This document shows positions 27,368 through 35,250 of a DNA stretch of 46,973 nt, piece by piece (within the stretch, counting starts at the first letter, position 1; each line of letters begins with the position of its first letter). Under the pieces are notes generated by a model that saw only the letters and a list, made by a program, of their open reading frames with translations, ran no database searches and was not told the DNA's origin. The DNA is from Verrucomicrobiota bacterium (lineage in GTDB: Bacteria; Verrucomicrobiota; Verrucomicrobiia; Opitutales; Opitutaceae), in NCBI GenBank assembly GCA_003641745.1, contig QNAI01000011.1, forward strand, positions 1 through 46,973. The letters run 5' to 3'. Both the position numbers and the translations under genes were made by a program.

Positions 27368-27416
27368 CGTATCTTAGGAAGATACGCACGAAAGGTGCGT
27401 AGCCGGTCGATCCGGC
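27368..27416 (+). promoter_or_regulatory. Competing hairpins in the ftsI-murE intergenic leader
   Basis: Three stem-loops are packed into 49 bases before the murE ATG at 27422. H1 is CGTATCTT-AGG-AAGATACG (27368-27386). H2 is TACGCAC-GAAAG-GTGCGTA (27383-27401). H3 is GCCGG-TCGAT-CCGGC (27402-27416). H1 and H2 share 27383-27386 and cannot both form fully. No Shine-Dalgarno site precedes murE, and H3 ends 5 bases before its start. This is the longest gap (88 bases) in the first half of the dcw cluster. It matches no riboswitch class I know; a switch or attenuator is inference. Confidence 0.5.
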
Positions 27417-27421
27417 GCATC

Positions 27422-28915
27422 ATGTCCCAAAACCTCAACGATCTCTTCTCAGGCATCGACTGTCTCGATGTCAGAGGCGCCCTCGATCGATCGGTCACCA
27501 GTATTGTGATCGACAGTCGCCGGGCGACTCCCGGCTGCCTGTTCTTTGCCCTGCCCGGGATGCGCTCCGATGGTCGTTTTTTCATCGACGAGGCCATCGA
27601 TCGTGGCGCCCGGGCTATTGTATTCGCTCAATCGCGACAGTTCACGCCTTCGGATGTGACCGCCATCCAGGTTTCGCGGCCCCGGGTCGTCCTGGCCGAG
27701 GTGGCCCGTCGTTTTTTCCACGCACCGGACGAAGTGCTGAATGTTATCGGTGTGACGGGAACCAACGGCAAGACGACCGTAACCTATCTGGTCAAACACC
27801 TGCTGGAAGGGAGGGGAAGCCGGATCGGACTCCTTGGGACGATCAACTACGACCTGGGCGCTCGGACGGTTCCCGCCTTCAGGACCACGCCCGAATCTGT
27901 CGATGTATACGGTATGCTGGCGCAGATGCTCACCGCCGGTTGTCGCGACGTCGCAATGGAAGTGAGTTCCCATGGGATCAACCAGGAACGGGTGCGCGGT
28001 CTCAAACTGAAGACGGCAGCCTTTCTCAACCTCACCCGGGATCATCTCGATTATCACGGGTCGATGGAGGATTATTTCCAGGTCAAGGCACGGCTCTTTA
28101 CCGGCGAGGCCGGGTCGTTGCCCGAGGTTGCGGTGGTCAACATCGACGACCCTTTCGGTCGTCGACTCGTGTCCATGATTCCCGACGGGGTTCAAGTCGT
28201 CACGTTCGGTCTGGCGGATGACGCAGATCTCCGGGGAAGCGATCTTGAACTCGGGTATGACTCGACCGATTTCACCCTGCACTGGGGGGATGGACCGGTG
28301 CGGGTGCGGTCCCCTTTGCTCGGAAACTACAATCTCAGCAACGTGTTGGCGGCGTTGGCAATCTGCCATGCGGCGGGCACGGAAATCACTTCGGTGCTTC
28401 CCCGTCTGGCCGGTTTCGCCGGAATACCCGGGCGGATGGAGCGGGTTGGGAAGGATTGCGGATTCAATGTCCTGGTCGACTATGCACACACCGACGATGC
28501 GCTCAGGAATGCACTCCAGATGCTGCGCCGGATCACACCGGGCAGGTTGTTTGTGGTCTTCGGGTGTGGCGGGAATCGGGATCGCACGAAGCGACCGGCC
28601 ATGATGAAGGCGGTTCAGGAGATGGCGGACTTTGCCTGGGCCACAGCCGACAATCCCCGAAAGGAACCCCTCGGATCCATCTTCGACGATATGCGCACCG
28701 GGGTCGGGCATCCTGATCGTGTCCAATTCATTGAGGATCGCAGACATGCGATCAGCCTGGCGCTCGATCAGGCGCGAAGTGGCGACTGCGTACTCATCGC
28801 GGGCAAGGGCCACGAGTCCTTTCAGGAGTTTGGCGATACCATTGTGCCGTTTGATGATCGGCAGGTGGCGCGCGAGCTGATCGAAATCAAACGTATCAAG
28901 CCCAACCTTTCATAG
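27422..28915 (+). CDS. murE: UDP-MurNAc-L-Ala-D-Glu:meso-diaminopimelate ligase
   Basis: MurE adds the third amino acid of the stem peptide. The 497-residue ligase shows the N-terminal SIVIDSRRATPGCLFFALPG, P-loop GVTGTNGKTTVTYL, EVSSHGINQERVRG, NLTRDHLDYHG with the carbamylated-lysine region after it, DYAHTDDAL, FGCGGNRDRTKRP, and ADNPRKE. The DNPR motif marks the meso-DAP-adding type. The start at 27422 gives the normal N-terminus; a GTG at 27317 would read through the hairpin region. Its stop overlaps the murF start (TAGTG). Confidence 0.96.
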   Translation: MSQNLNDLFSGIDCLDVRGALDRSVTSIVIDSRRATPGCLFFALPGMRSDGRFFIDEAIDRGARAIVFAQSRQFTPSDVTAIQVSRPRVVLAEVARRFFHAPDEVLNVIGVTGTNGKTTVTYLVKHLLEGRGSRIGLLGTINYDLGARTVPAFRTTPESVDVYGMLAQMLTAGCRDVAMEVSSHGINQERVRGLKLKTAAFLNLTRDHLDYHGSMEDYFQVKARLFTGEAGSLPEVAVVNIDDPFGRRLVSMIPDGVQVVTFGLADDADLRGSDLELGYDSTDFTLHWGDGPVRVRSPLLGNYNLSNVLAALAICHAAGTEITSVLPRLAGFAGIPGRMERVGKDCGFNVLVDYAHTDDALRNALQMLRRITPGRLFVVFGCGGNRDRTKRPAMMKAVQEMADFAWATADNPRKEPLGSIFDDMRTGVGHPDRVQFIEDRRHAISLALDQARSGDCVLIAGKGHESFQEFGDTIVPFDDRQVARELIEIKRIKPNLS

Positions 28916-30330
28916 TGCCCGAGTTTTCACCCAGCGTTCTGGCGGACTGGACCGGCGGGGTCTGGAGAGGGCCTGTACCCGGGCGGGTCGCAGGATTCTC
29001 CATCGACAGCCGAACTCTAAGCCACGGCGAATTGTTTGTCGCGATTCGATCGAAGGTGAGGGACGGCCATGACTTCCTCCGATCGGCTCTTGAGGTCGGC
29101 GCTTCGGGTGCGTTGGTTTCCAGTTTCGATTCCGGTCAACCGCTCGCCCAATTGGTCGTTCCCGATCCGATTGTAGCGCTCCAGTCGATCGCTGTCCGCC
29201 ACCGCGCAGGGTTCGGACGACCGGTGATTGCGATCACCGGCAGCTGTGGCAAGACCTCAACCAAGGATCTCATTGCCATCGCTCTGGGCGGGGTCGATCG
29301 CGTGCTCTCGACCATCGGCAATCTGAATAATTTCCTGGGCGTGCCCCTGACCCTGCTCCGTATCGATCCGAATCGCCACCAGTTTGCCGTTATCGAGACG
29401 GGTATCAGCCAGGTTGGCGAGATGGACGGTCTCGCTGCGATGGTTCAACCCGAGATGGGCGTGGTCTGCAACCTGGCTCCGGCCCATCTCGATCACTTCG
29501 GTTCAATTGAAATCGTGGCCAGGGAAAAGTCCCGGCTCTTCAGGCACCTCCGCCCGGGCGGAAAGGCTGTCTTTCCGGTGGGCTGCCTGGAGTGGAAGGC
29601 ATTCAGAACCCTGGTCTGCGAGACAGTTGTGATCGGATCCGGGAAAGAAGGCGGGATCGATGAGGACGACCACCGCCGACTTCAGGTTTCCTATCAGGCC
29701 ACGCAGGTGGAATCGGGAATGAGGATCGATGCCGTATTCGATTCCGGGAAAACCGTTTCCTTGAGTCTCGATTCGACCAGCCCCGGCATGGCGTCGAACG
29801 CCGTGCTGGCTCTGACCGTCGCCGATCGTTGCGGGATCGATCCGGTGACTGCCTCAGATCGTCTGGCGTCCTGGACCCCCGCTCCGTTGCGGGGAGAGAT
29901 CAGGATTTCATCGGGCCGGATGGTTTATGTGGACTGTTACAATGCAAACCCGGATTCGATGATCGACGCTGTCCGTGCGTTCAATGCCCGGGTTCCGGAA
30001 GGAAGCCCGCGTCTGTTTGTGATCGGGTGCATGGATGAACTCGGGACGGAGACCGCCGTCCTCCATGCCGATGTCGGCCGTGCCTGGCCTCGGCGGAGCG
30101 GAGACCGTTTCGCCATTGTCGGCGATCAGGCCGAGGACCTTCGGCAGGGCCTGCTGGAGGCAGGTCAGGCGGACGGATCGGTCGTTGTCGCGGCGGATCT
30201 GGATGAATTGTCTTCAATGGTGGGAACCTGGCCCGGAGCCCTGTTTATCAAGGGAAGTCGGCGTTACCGTCTCGAATCGCTTCTGGCCTCGCTCGCCCGG
30301 GGCGAGGTGGGAGAGGAGGCGGCATGCTGA
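28915..30330 (+). CDS. murF: UDP-MurNAc-tripeptide:D-Ala-D-Ala ligase
   Basis: MurF adds the D-Ala-D-Ala dipeptide. The 471-residue protein begins at a GTG overlapping the murE stop. FSIDSRTLSHGELFVAI opens the N-terminal domain, the P-loop is ITGSCGKTSTKD, and GNLNNFLGVPLTLL, APAHLDHFGS and DCYNANPDSM are typical. Its substrate D-Ala-D-Ala must come from a Ddl encoded outside this window. It overlaps mraY by 7 bases. Confidence 0.95.
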   Translation: MPEFSPSVLADWTGGVWRGPVPGRVAGFSIDSRTLSHGELFVAIRSKVRDGHDFLRSALEVGASGALVSSFDSGQPLAQLVVPDPIVALQSIAVRHRAGFGRPVIAITGSCGKTSTKDLIAIALGGVDRVLSTIGNLNNFLGVPLTLLRIDPNRHQFAVIETGISQVGEMDGLAAMVQPEMGVVCNLAPAHLDHFGSIEIVAREKSRLFRHLRPGGKAVFPVGCLEWKAFRTLVCETVVIGSGKEGGIDEDDHRRLQVSYQATQVESGMRIDAVFDSGKTVSLSLDSTSPGMASNAVLALTVADRCGIDPVTASDRLASWTPAPLRGEIRISSGRMVYVDCYNANPDSMIDAVRAFNARVPEGSPRLFVIGCMDELGTETAVLHADVGRAWPRRSGDRFAIVGDQAEDLRQGLLEAGQADGSVVVAADLDELSSMVGTWPGALFIKGSRRYRLESLLASLARGEVGEEAAC

Positions 30331-31424
30331 CCTATCTTGCCGGGTTCGAGGATGTCTTCGGGCCGCTTCGACTGATGAGGTTCATCACATTGCGGACCTT
30401 GATGGCCGCAGGGACGGCGCTGCTGATCGGTTTCGTGATCGGACCGTGGTTGATCGCACGGCTGCAGACGATCAGCTTCGTTCAGACGTTTCGGGACGCC
30501 AGCGAGGTCGGGCACCTGGCCGAGCGCCATTCGCTGAAGAAGAACACGCCGACCATGGGAGGGCTTCTCATCTATGCGGCGGTCGCCGGATCCACCCTTC
30601 TCTGGGCGAGACCCAATATCTGGGTTCTGGTCTCTCTCTTTGTCTATACGGCAATGACCGGACTCGGGCTGCGCGACGACTACCTCAAGATCAGCAGGCA
30701 GGATACCCGAGGTGTTTCGTCCCGGGGAAAACTGCTCTGGCAGAGCGGCATCACGGTGGTCGCGCTGGCGGCTCTACTGATGCATCCGGAGAGTTCCGGC
30801 AAAGTCAGGGAACTCTGGGTGCCCTTCCTCAAGGTCCCCCTCCTGGAGACCATGCCGCTGGTGGTTCTGGCCGGATTCTTTCTGTTCATGCTGGTCGGAT
30901 CTAGCAATGCGATCAACTTGACCGACGGGATCGACGGCCTGGCCATCGGCTGCACGATCACGGTGGCCCTGACCTATGCGATCATGGCCTACGCGGCCGG
31001 GAACACGGTGATCGCCAATTACCTCCTGATCAGTTATATTCCAGGAGTGGGTGAATTAACCGTAATCTGCGGGTCCCTGGTCGGAGGCGGACTGGCCTTT
31101 CTGTGGTTCAACTCCCATCCGGCGGAGGTTTTTATGGGCGATACCGGATCCCTTGCCCTGGGCGGGTTGATCGGGACGATTGCAATACTCGTGCACCAAC
31201 CTCTGACCCTCGCGATTGTCGGTGGGATATTTGTGCTCGAAGCCCTTTCGGTCATCTTACAGGTGGGATCCTATAAAGCGCGTGGGAAACGGGTCTTTCG
31301 CATGGCTCCCATCCATCACCACTTTGAACTGAAGGGCTGGGCGGAATCGAAGGTCGTCATTCGATTCTGGATTCTGTCCTTGATCTTTGCTCTGGCGGGG
31401 CTGGGAACCCTGAAATTGAGATGA
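30324..31424 (+). CDS. mraY: Phospho-MurNAc-pentapeptide transferase
   Basis: MraY makes lipid I from UDP-MurNAc-pentapeptide and undecaprenyl phosphate. The 366-residue protein has about ten membrane helices and the family motifs LKKNTPTMGGLL, LRDDYLKI with the paired aspartates, NAINLTDGIDGLAIG, FMGDTGSLALGG and MAPIHHHFELKGW. It overlaps murF upstream and murD downstream (ATGA), so the membrane step is coupled to both cytoplasmic ligases. Confidence 0.97.
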   Translation: MLTYLAGFEDVFGPLRLMRFITLRTLMAAGTALLIGFVIGPWLIARLQTISFVQTFRDASEVGHLAERHSLKKNTPTMGGLLIYAAVAGSTLLWARPNIWVLVSLFVYTAMTGLGLRDDYLKISRQDTRGVSSRGKLLWQSGITVVALAALLMHPESSGKVRELWVPFLKVPLLETMPLVVLAGFFLFMLVGSSNAINLTDGIDGLAIGCTITVALTYAIMAYAAGNTVIANYLLISYIPGVGELTVICGSLVGGGLAFLWFNSHPAEVFMGDTGSLALGGLIGTIAILVHQPLTLAIVGGIFVLEALSVILQVGSYKARGKRVFRMAPIHHHFELKGWAESKVVIRFWILSLIFALAGLGTLKLR

Positions 31425-32740
31425 TCGCGCCAAATTCACTTTCGGGAAAGATTCTGAGCCACCTTGACCGGCCGGTGGCGGTCTGGGGATTCGGGTGCAG
31501 CGGTATCGGGGCGGCAGGTCTCCTGGCCGCCAGGGGTGTCGAAGCAGTTGTCTATGATGCAGAAGTGCCGGACGCCGACCGGAATCGCTTCGGGCCGACC
31601 GAGGCCGGGGAACATGACCTGGTGGTCTACAGCCCGGGTTTTGCACCGAATCATCCCTGGTTCGCGGCGGCTTCGGCCGCCGGCTGCGAATGTCTGGGCG
31701 AAATTGATTTTGCGTCCCTCTTCTGGGAGGGACCGATCATCGCCGTTACCGGCACCAACGGGAAAACGACCCTGACCGAACTCCTGACCTGCGCTCTCGG
31801 CAGCGCGGGAATCCCTGCCGTTGCGACCGGGAATATCGGAGCCTGCTTTTCCCGGATGGCATCGTGTATCCGTAATATAGATACATACGCGGTCTGTGAG
31901 GTCAGCTCCTTCCAGGCGGAATCCCTGCGCCTCCTTTCCCCGAACTGGACGCTATGGACCAACTTCGCCGAGGATCACCTCGAGCGGCACGGGTCCATGC
32001 GGGCGTATTTTGAGGCCAAGCGCATGTTGGTCTCTCGGACCCCGTCCGGACATTCGCTCTACGGTCCCGGCGTGCTGGCCTACGGCGACGCCCATGGTCA
32101 CGTCCTCGATCCGGCGGGTTTGGCCGACCTCCTGCCCGAGAGTTACCATACCGGCGTGGAAGGCACGCCTTTCGCCACCGATCCGCAGCGGGAGAATCTC
32201 GTTCTAGCGGTCGCCCTCTGGCGGCGATTGGGCCTCGATGACACGGCCCTTCAGGAGTCGCTCCAGTCCTTCAGGATTGGCGACCATCGGCTCCGGAAGA
32301 TCGCGACGGTTGCCGGGGTGGAATATTGGAATGATTCCAAGGCGACAAATTTCCATGCCTGTGAATCGGCTCTGGCCCGTTTTGAGCGGCCGGTTGTCTG
32401 GATCGGGGGTGGAAAGTCCAAAGGCGGCGACCTGGAAAGGTTTGCCGATCGCCTTTCGCCCCGAGTCCGTCAGGCGGTCCTGCTCGGTGAGACCGGGCCG
32501 ACCATGAGTCGGCTCTTGACTGAACGGGGCATTTCCACGCGGATTGTGGCCAATCTTGACGATGCCGTTCGCACGGCCATGGCGATGGCCATGCCCGGTG
32601 ATCGGGTCGTCCTCAGCCCGGCTTTTTCCAGTCTGGATATGTACGGCGGCTACGACGATCGTGGTCAGGCTTTTGCCGAGGCGGTGCGCGTCCTCTCCGC
32701 CAAACCCATTTCAACCCGAACTCCCTTATGGGCACCTTGA
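31421..32740 (+). CDS. murD: UDP-MurNAc-L-alanine:D-glutamate ligase
   Basis: MurD adds D-glutamate. The 439-residue protein has an N-terminal Rossmann part (VAVWGFGCSGIGAAGLL), the P-loop AVTGTNGKTTLTEL, TGNIGACF, EVSSFQAESL, NFAEDHLERHGSM, and the C-terminal block YWNDSKATNFHAC, IGGGKSKGGD and LSPAFSSLDMYGGYDDRGQAF. The last codons and stop lie in the left inverted repeat of the element at 32730-32876; the C-terminus TPLWAP may thus be partly element-derived, though the conserved domain is complete before it. Confidence 0.96.
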   Translation: MIAPNSLSGKILSHLDRPVAVWGFGCSGIGAAGLLAARGVEAVVYDAEVPDADRNRFGPTEAGEHDLVVYSPGFAPNHPWFAAASAAGCECLGEIDFASLFWEGPIIAVTGTNGKTTLTELLTCALGSAGIPAVATGNIGACFSRMASCIRNIDTYAVCEVSSFQAESLRLLSPNWTLWTNFAEDHLERHGSMRAYFEAKRMLVSRTPSGHSLYGPGVLAYGDAHGHVLDPAGLADLLPESYHTGVEGTPFATDPQRENLVLAVALWRRLGLDDTALQESLQSFRIGDHRLRKIATVAGVEYWNDSKATNFHACESALARFERPVVWIGGGKSKGGDLERFADRLSPRVRQAVLLGETGPTMSRLLTERGISTRIVANLDDAVRTAMAMAMPGDRVVLSPAFSSLDMYGGYDDRGQAFAEAVRVLSAKPISTRTPLWAP

Positions 32741-32876
32741 TTAATTGGAGATTGTCATCGTTTTGCAGAAAGCCAGGAACCGCAAGGCGGTGGTGTCGAG
32801 GGTATCCCCGTAGGGCTGCGTTGCCCGACGCCCAAATCCTTGCCGCGCTGACTGTCTCGAATTAATCAAAGTGCCC
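32730..32876. repeat. 147-bp MITE-like element with 21-bp terminal inverted repeats
   Basis: The left end (32730-32750: GGGCACCTTGATTAATTGGA, then G) and the reverse complement of 32856-32876 agree in 19 of 21 bases. Weaker complementarity continues about 10 bases inward. The interior contains further hairpins: ACCGC-AAG-GCGGT (32779-32791) and GGGC/GCCC (32813-32826). TTA lies on both flanks (32726-32728 and 32878-32880), a possible short target duplication. No transposase frame is present. The whole DNA could fold into one long structure. The left end contains the murD stop. Confidence 0.6.
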
Positions 32877-32921
32877 TTTAGTCTGAACGCATAAGAAATT
32901 GAAACTGCGAGAAATCGATCT

Positions 32922-34073
32922 ATGAAAATCCTGAAGATATTCAGCATGGTCCTGGCACTTCACCTGGTCCTCCTGGTGGTCTTCCTGGTGAGCCCGGGAT
33001 GCCAGTCTCAGCCGACCACGTCCGCCGACAGTTCTGCGCCGCCTGCCAGCGAAAATTGGACCAACCAGAGCGCTACCGGTACCCCCACCGAGACCGGTGC
33101 TTCGACCCTGGATCCGCTGCCGGTGGGGGGAACAGATGCCTATGCCAGTCAACCACTCCTCGGGCAGACCCCGGCCGATCGTGCCCGATCGGCCCCAACC
33201 CGACCGTCGTCCATGGGGGCTCCATCGTCCGTCCCTTCGGTCGTGGAGCGCGAGGAGGTCCTTGAACCCGTGGACCAGGCTCCGGTTGAGGCACCCCCTG
33301 CCGAGGCCACGCTCATCGTCTATACCGTCCGTCGGGGCGACAGCCTCTGGTCGATCTCCCGACAGTTCGGGGTCACGATCCAGAACATCGTCGACGCGAA
33401 TCCCGGCATCAATCCCGACTCGATCCAGTACGGTCAGAAGGTCATGGTCCCGGATCACTTGTCCAACGGAACGGGCAGCCTGAGCGGTACCACGACCTCG
33501 GCCCAGCCCGAACTGCCTCCGGGGTCCAGTTCCTACACCGTGAAAGCGGGTGATTTTCTGGCCCGGATTGCCAACCAGCATGGTACCACGGTCGGGGCGA
33601 TTCGCCAGGCGAACCGGTTGACCAGTGACCTGATACAGGTGGGACAGGTTCTTGTCATCCCGGGCGGGACGGGTCAGGGAACCACCGCACCGGGTGATTC
33701 GGCCATCTCGGCCGACGCCGTTACCGTCAGGGTCCAGGCGGGTGACACGATCGGCGAGATCGCCCGGAACTACGATGTCACCGTAAGGGAATTGATGGAA
33801 GCAAACGCGATCACGGATCCACGCAAGATTCGGGTTGGTCAGCGTCTGGTTATCCCAGGGTTCACCTCGGTGGATTCTTCCCGGACCGAGATCACGGTCA
33901 ACCCGGCGTCCGCGACCGCGGGACCGTCTCCGGTCATCGAAGCCCCGCCTCCGGCTGACACCACCTTTGAACCGGTTCCGACTTCGTCTTCGGACGACCT
34001 CGATCAACTTCTTTCCGGCGACGATTTGCCGACCCCGGTTATTCCGATCGACGAGCCGGTCCCGGCCCCATGA
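32922..34073 (+). CDS. NlpD-like protein with three LysM domains
   Basis: A 383-residue exported protein. The N-terminal hydrophobic segment (MVLALHLVLLVVFLVSPGC) could be a signal anchor or a weak lipobox with Cys27. After a Ser/Thr/Pro-rich linker come three LysM domains at residues about 130-175, 206-250 and 270-315: YTVRRGDSLWSISRQFGVT, YTVKAGDFLARIANQHGTT and VRVQAGDTIGEIARNYDVT, each ending in a VxxGQxxVxPxx pattern. A Pro-rich tail follows, with no M23 peptidase domain. LysM binds peptidoglycan. Chlamydia has an nlpD gene in the same murD-ftsW gap, so a role at the division site is likely but inferred. Confidence 0.85.
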   Translation: MKILKIFSMVLALHLVLLVVFLVSPGCQSQPTTSADSSAPPASENWTNQSATGTPTETGASTLDPLPVGGTDAYASQPLLGQTPADRARSAPTRPSSMGAPSSVPSVVEREEVLEPVDQAPVEAPPAEATLIVYTVRRGDSLWSISRQFGVTIQNIVDANPGINPDSIQYGQKVMVPDHLSNGTGSLSGTTTSAQPELPPGSSSYTVKAGDFLARIANQHGTTVGAIRQANRLTSDLIQVGQVLVIPGGTGQGTTAPGDSAISADAVTVRVQAGDTIGEIARNYDVTVRELMEANAITDPRKIRVGQRLVIPGFTSVDSSRTEITVNPASATAGPSPVIEAPPPADTTFEPVPTSSSDDLDQLLSGDDLPTPVIPIDEPVPAP

Positions 34074-34086
34074 TTTGCTGAGAAGT

Positions 34087-35250
34087 ATGGATCATTTTGA
34101 TACAGCAGGCACCAGGTGGCGGGCGATTTTCAGCCCGGCTTCCTTGATATTCCTCTGTGCGGTCGCCCTGACCACGCTGGGCGTGATCGTCCTGTTCAGC
34201 GCAAGCGTCTCCTTTTTTGAGAATGATCCCTACTATTTCGTCAGGCGCCAGGTGGTCTGGCTTCTGATTGCGATCGTGGCCGGGTTCACGATCAGTCGGG
34301 TGAATCTGGAGACGATCCGACCCTCGACCTGGATTATCGGATTGGCCGCCGTCATCGGACTGGTCATCGTTCTGATCCCCTCAGTCGGGGTTGAAGTGAA
34401 CGGGAGCCGTCGGTGGCTGGATCTTGGCCTGATGCGCCTGCAGGTCTCGGAATTCGCCAAATTGGCCCTTGTCTTTGCACTTGCCCATTACCTGGCCGCC
34501 AACCAGAAGCGGATTCCCAGTTTCTGGCGGGGATTCATGGTGCCGGCCTCCGGGATCGGCCTCTGCTGCATGCTCATCCTTCTGGAACCCGACTTTGGCA
34601 CGGCGATGCTCTGTGGCGCCATCGGGTTCTCGATGCTTCTTCTGGCCGGGGTTCGCCTGCTCTACCTGATCCCCTCTGTTCTGGCCGGATTGGGGTTGTT
34701 TGCCGTCCTGGTCATGCACAGTCCGGTCCGCCTCGCGCGGATCACCTCATTTCTTGATGTTGAGGCCCATCGCAGCGATGGTGCCTATCAACTCTGGCAG
34801 GCCATCCTTGCTTTTGGCGCCGGCGGGCAGGGCGGCGTCGGTCTGGGGAATGGCCGGCAGCAGATGGCTTTTCTCCCGGAGGCCCATACCGATTTTATTT
34901 TTGCGATCATCGGGGAGGAGTTGGGGCTGTATTTCACGCTCGGGGTTGTCCTGCTTTTCGCCGCGATATTTGTGCTCGGCCTGTCCCATCTGCGGCGCGC
35001 GCCCAATCTCTTCCAGTTTCTGCTCGTGGCCGGAGCTCTCCTCATGTTGACGCTGCAGGCCATCATCAACCTGGGTGTGGTCACGGGATGCCTCCCGACC
35101 AAGGGCATGTCGCTTCCTTTCATCAGCTATGGAGGATCCAATCTGGTCCTGATGGGCATGATGGTTGGCATCCTTCTGAACACGCAGATTGCCTGGGCGC
35201 GACCGGCGCTGACCGACGAGAACCGAAAGATGAAGGAGATCGAAGTATGA
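34087..35250 (+). CDS. ftsW: Septal glycosyltransferase FtsW
   Basis: SEDS-family protein of 387 residues that polymerises lipid II at the septum, paired with FtsI. About ten membrane helices are visible; conserved parts include VLFSASVSFFENDPYYFVRRQ, the loop VNGSRRWLDLGLMRLQVSEFAKLAL, EPDFGTAML, AHTDFIFAIIGEELGL, and the closing TKGMSLPFISYGGSNLVLMG. The ATG at 34087 gives the normal N-terminus; a much earlier frame opening inside the LysM gene is not family-like. The stop overlaps the murG ATG (ATGA). Confidence 0.96.
   Translation: MDHFDTAGTRWRAIFSPASLIFLCAVALTTLGVIVLFSASVSFFENDPYYFVRRQVVWLLIAIVAGFTISRVNLETIRPSTWIIGLAAVIGLVIVLIPSVGVEVNGSRRWLDLGLMRLQVSEFAKLALVFALAHYLAANQKRIPSFWRGFMVPASGIGLCCMLILLEPDFGTAMLCGAIGFSMLLLAGVRLLYLIPSVLAGLGLFAVLVMHSPVRLARITSFLDVEAHRSDGAYQLWQAILAFGAGGQGGVGLGNGRQQMAFLPEAHTDFIFAIIGEELGLYFTLGVVLLFAAIFVLGLSHLRRAPNLFQFLLVAGALLMLTLQAIINLGVVTGCLPTKGMSLPFISYGGSNLVLMGMMVGILLNTQIAWARPALTDENRKMKEIEV

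Noticed and set aside
27449-28813. 454-codon minus-strand frame
   Set aside because: Antisense to murE, where all Mur ligase motifs are on the plus strand.
32741-32947. 68-codon minus-strand frame across the MITE-like element
   Set aside because: It has no ribosome site and spans the inverted-repeat element and part of the nlpD-like gene; more likely the reading frame of a repeat than a gene.
33835-34086. Upstream extension of ftsW inside the LysM gene
   Set aside because: 84 extra Arg/Pro-rich residues unlike FtsW; the ATG at 34087 gives a normal N-terminus.
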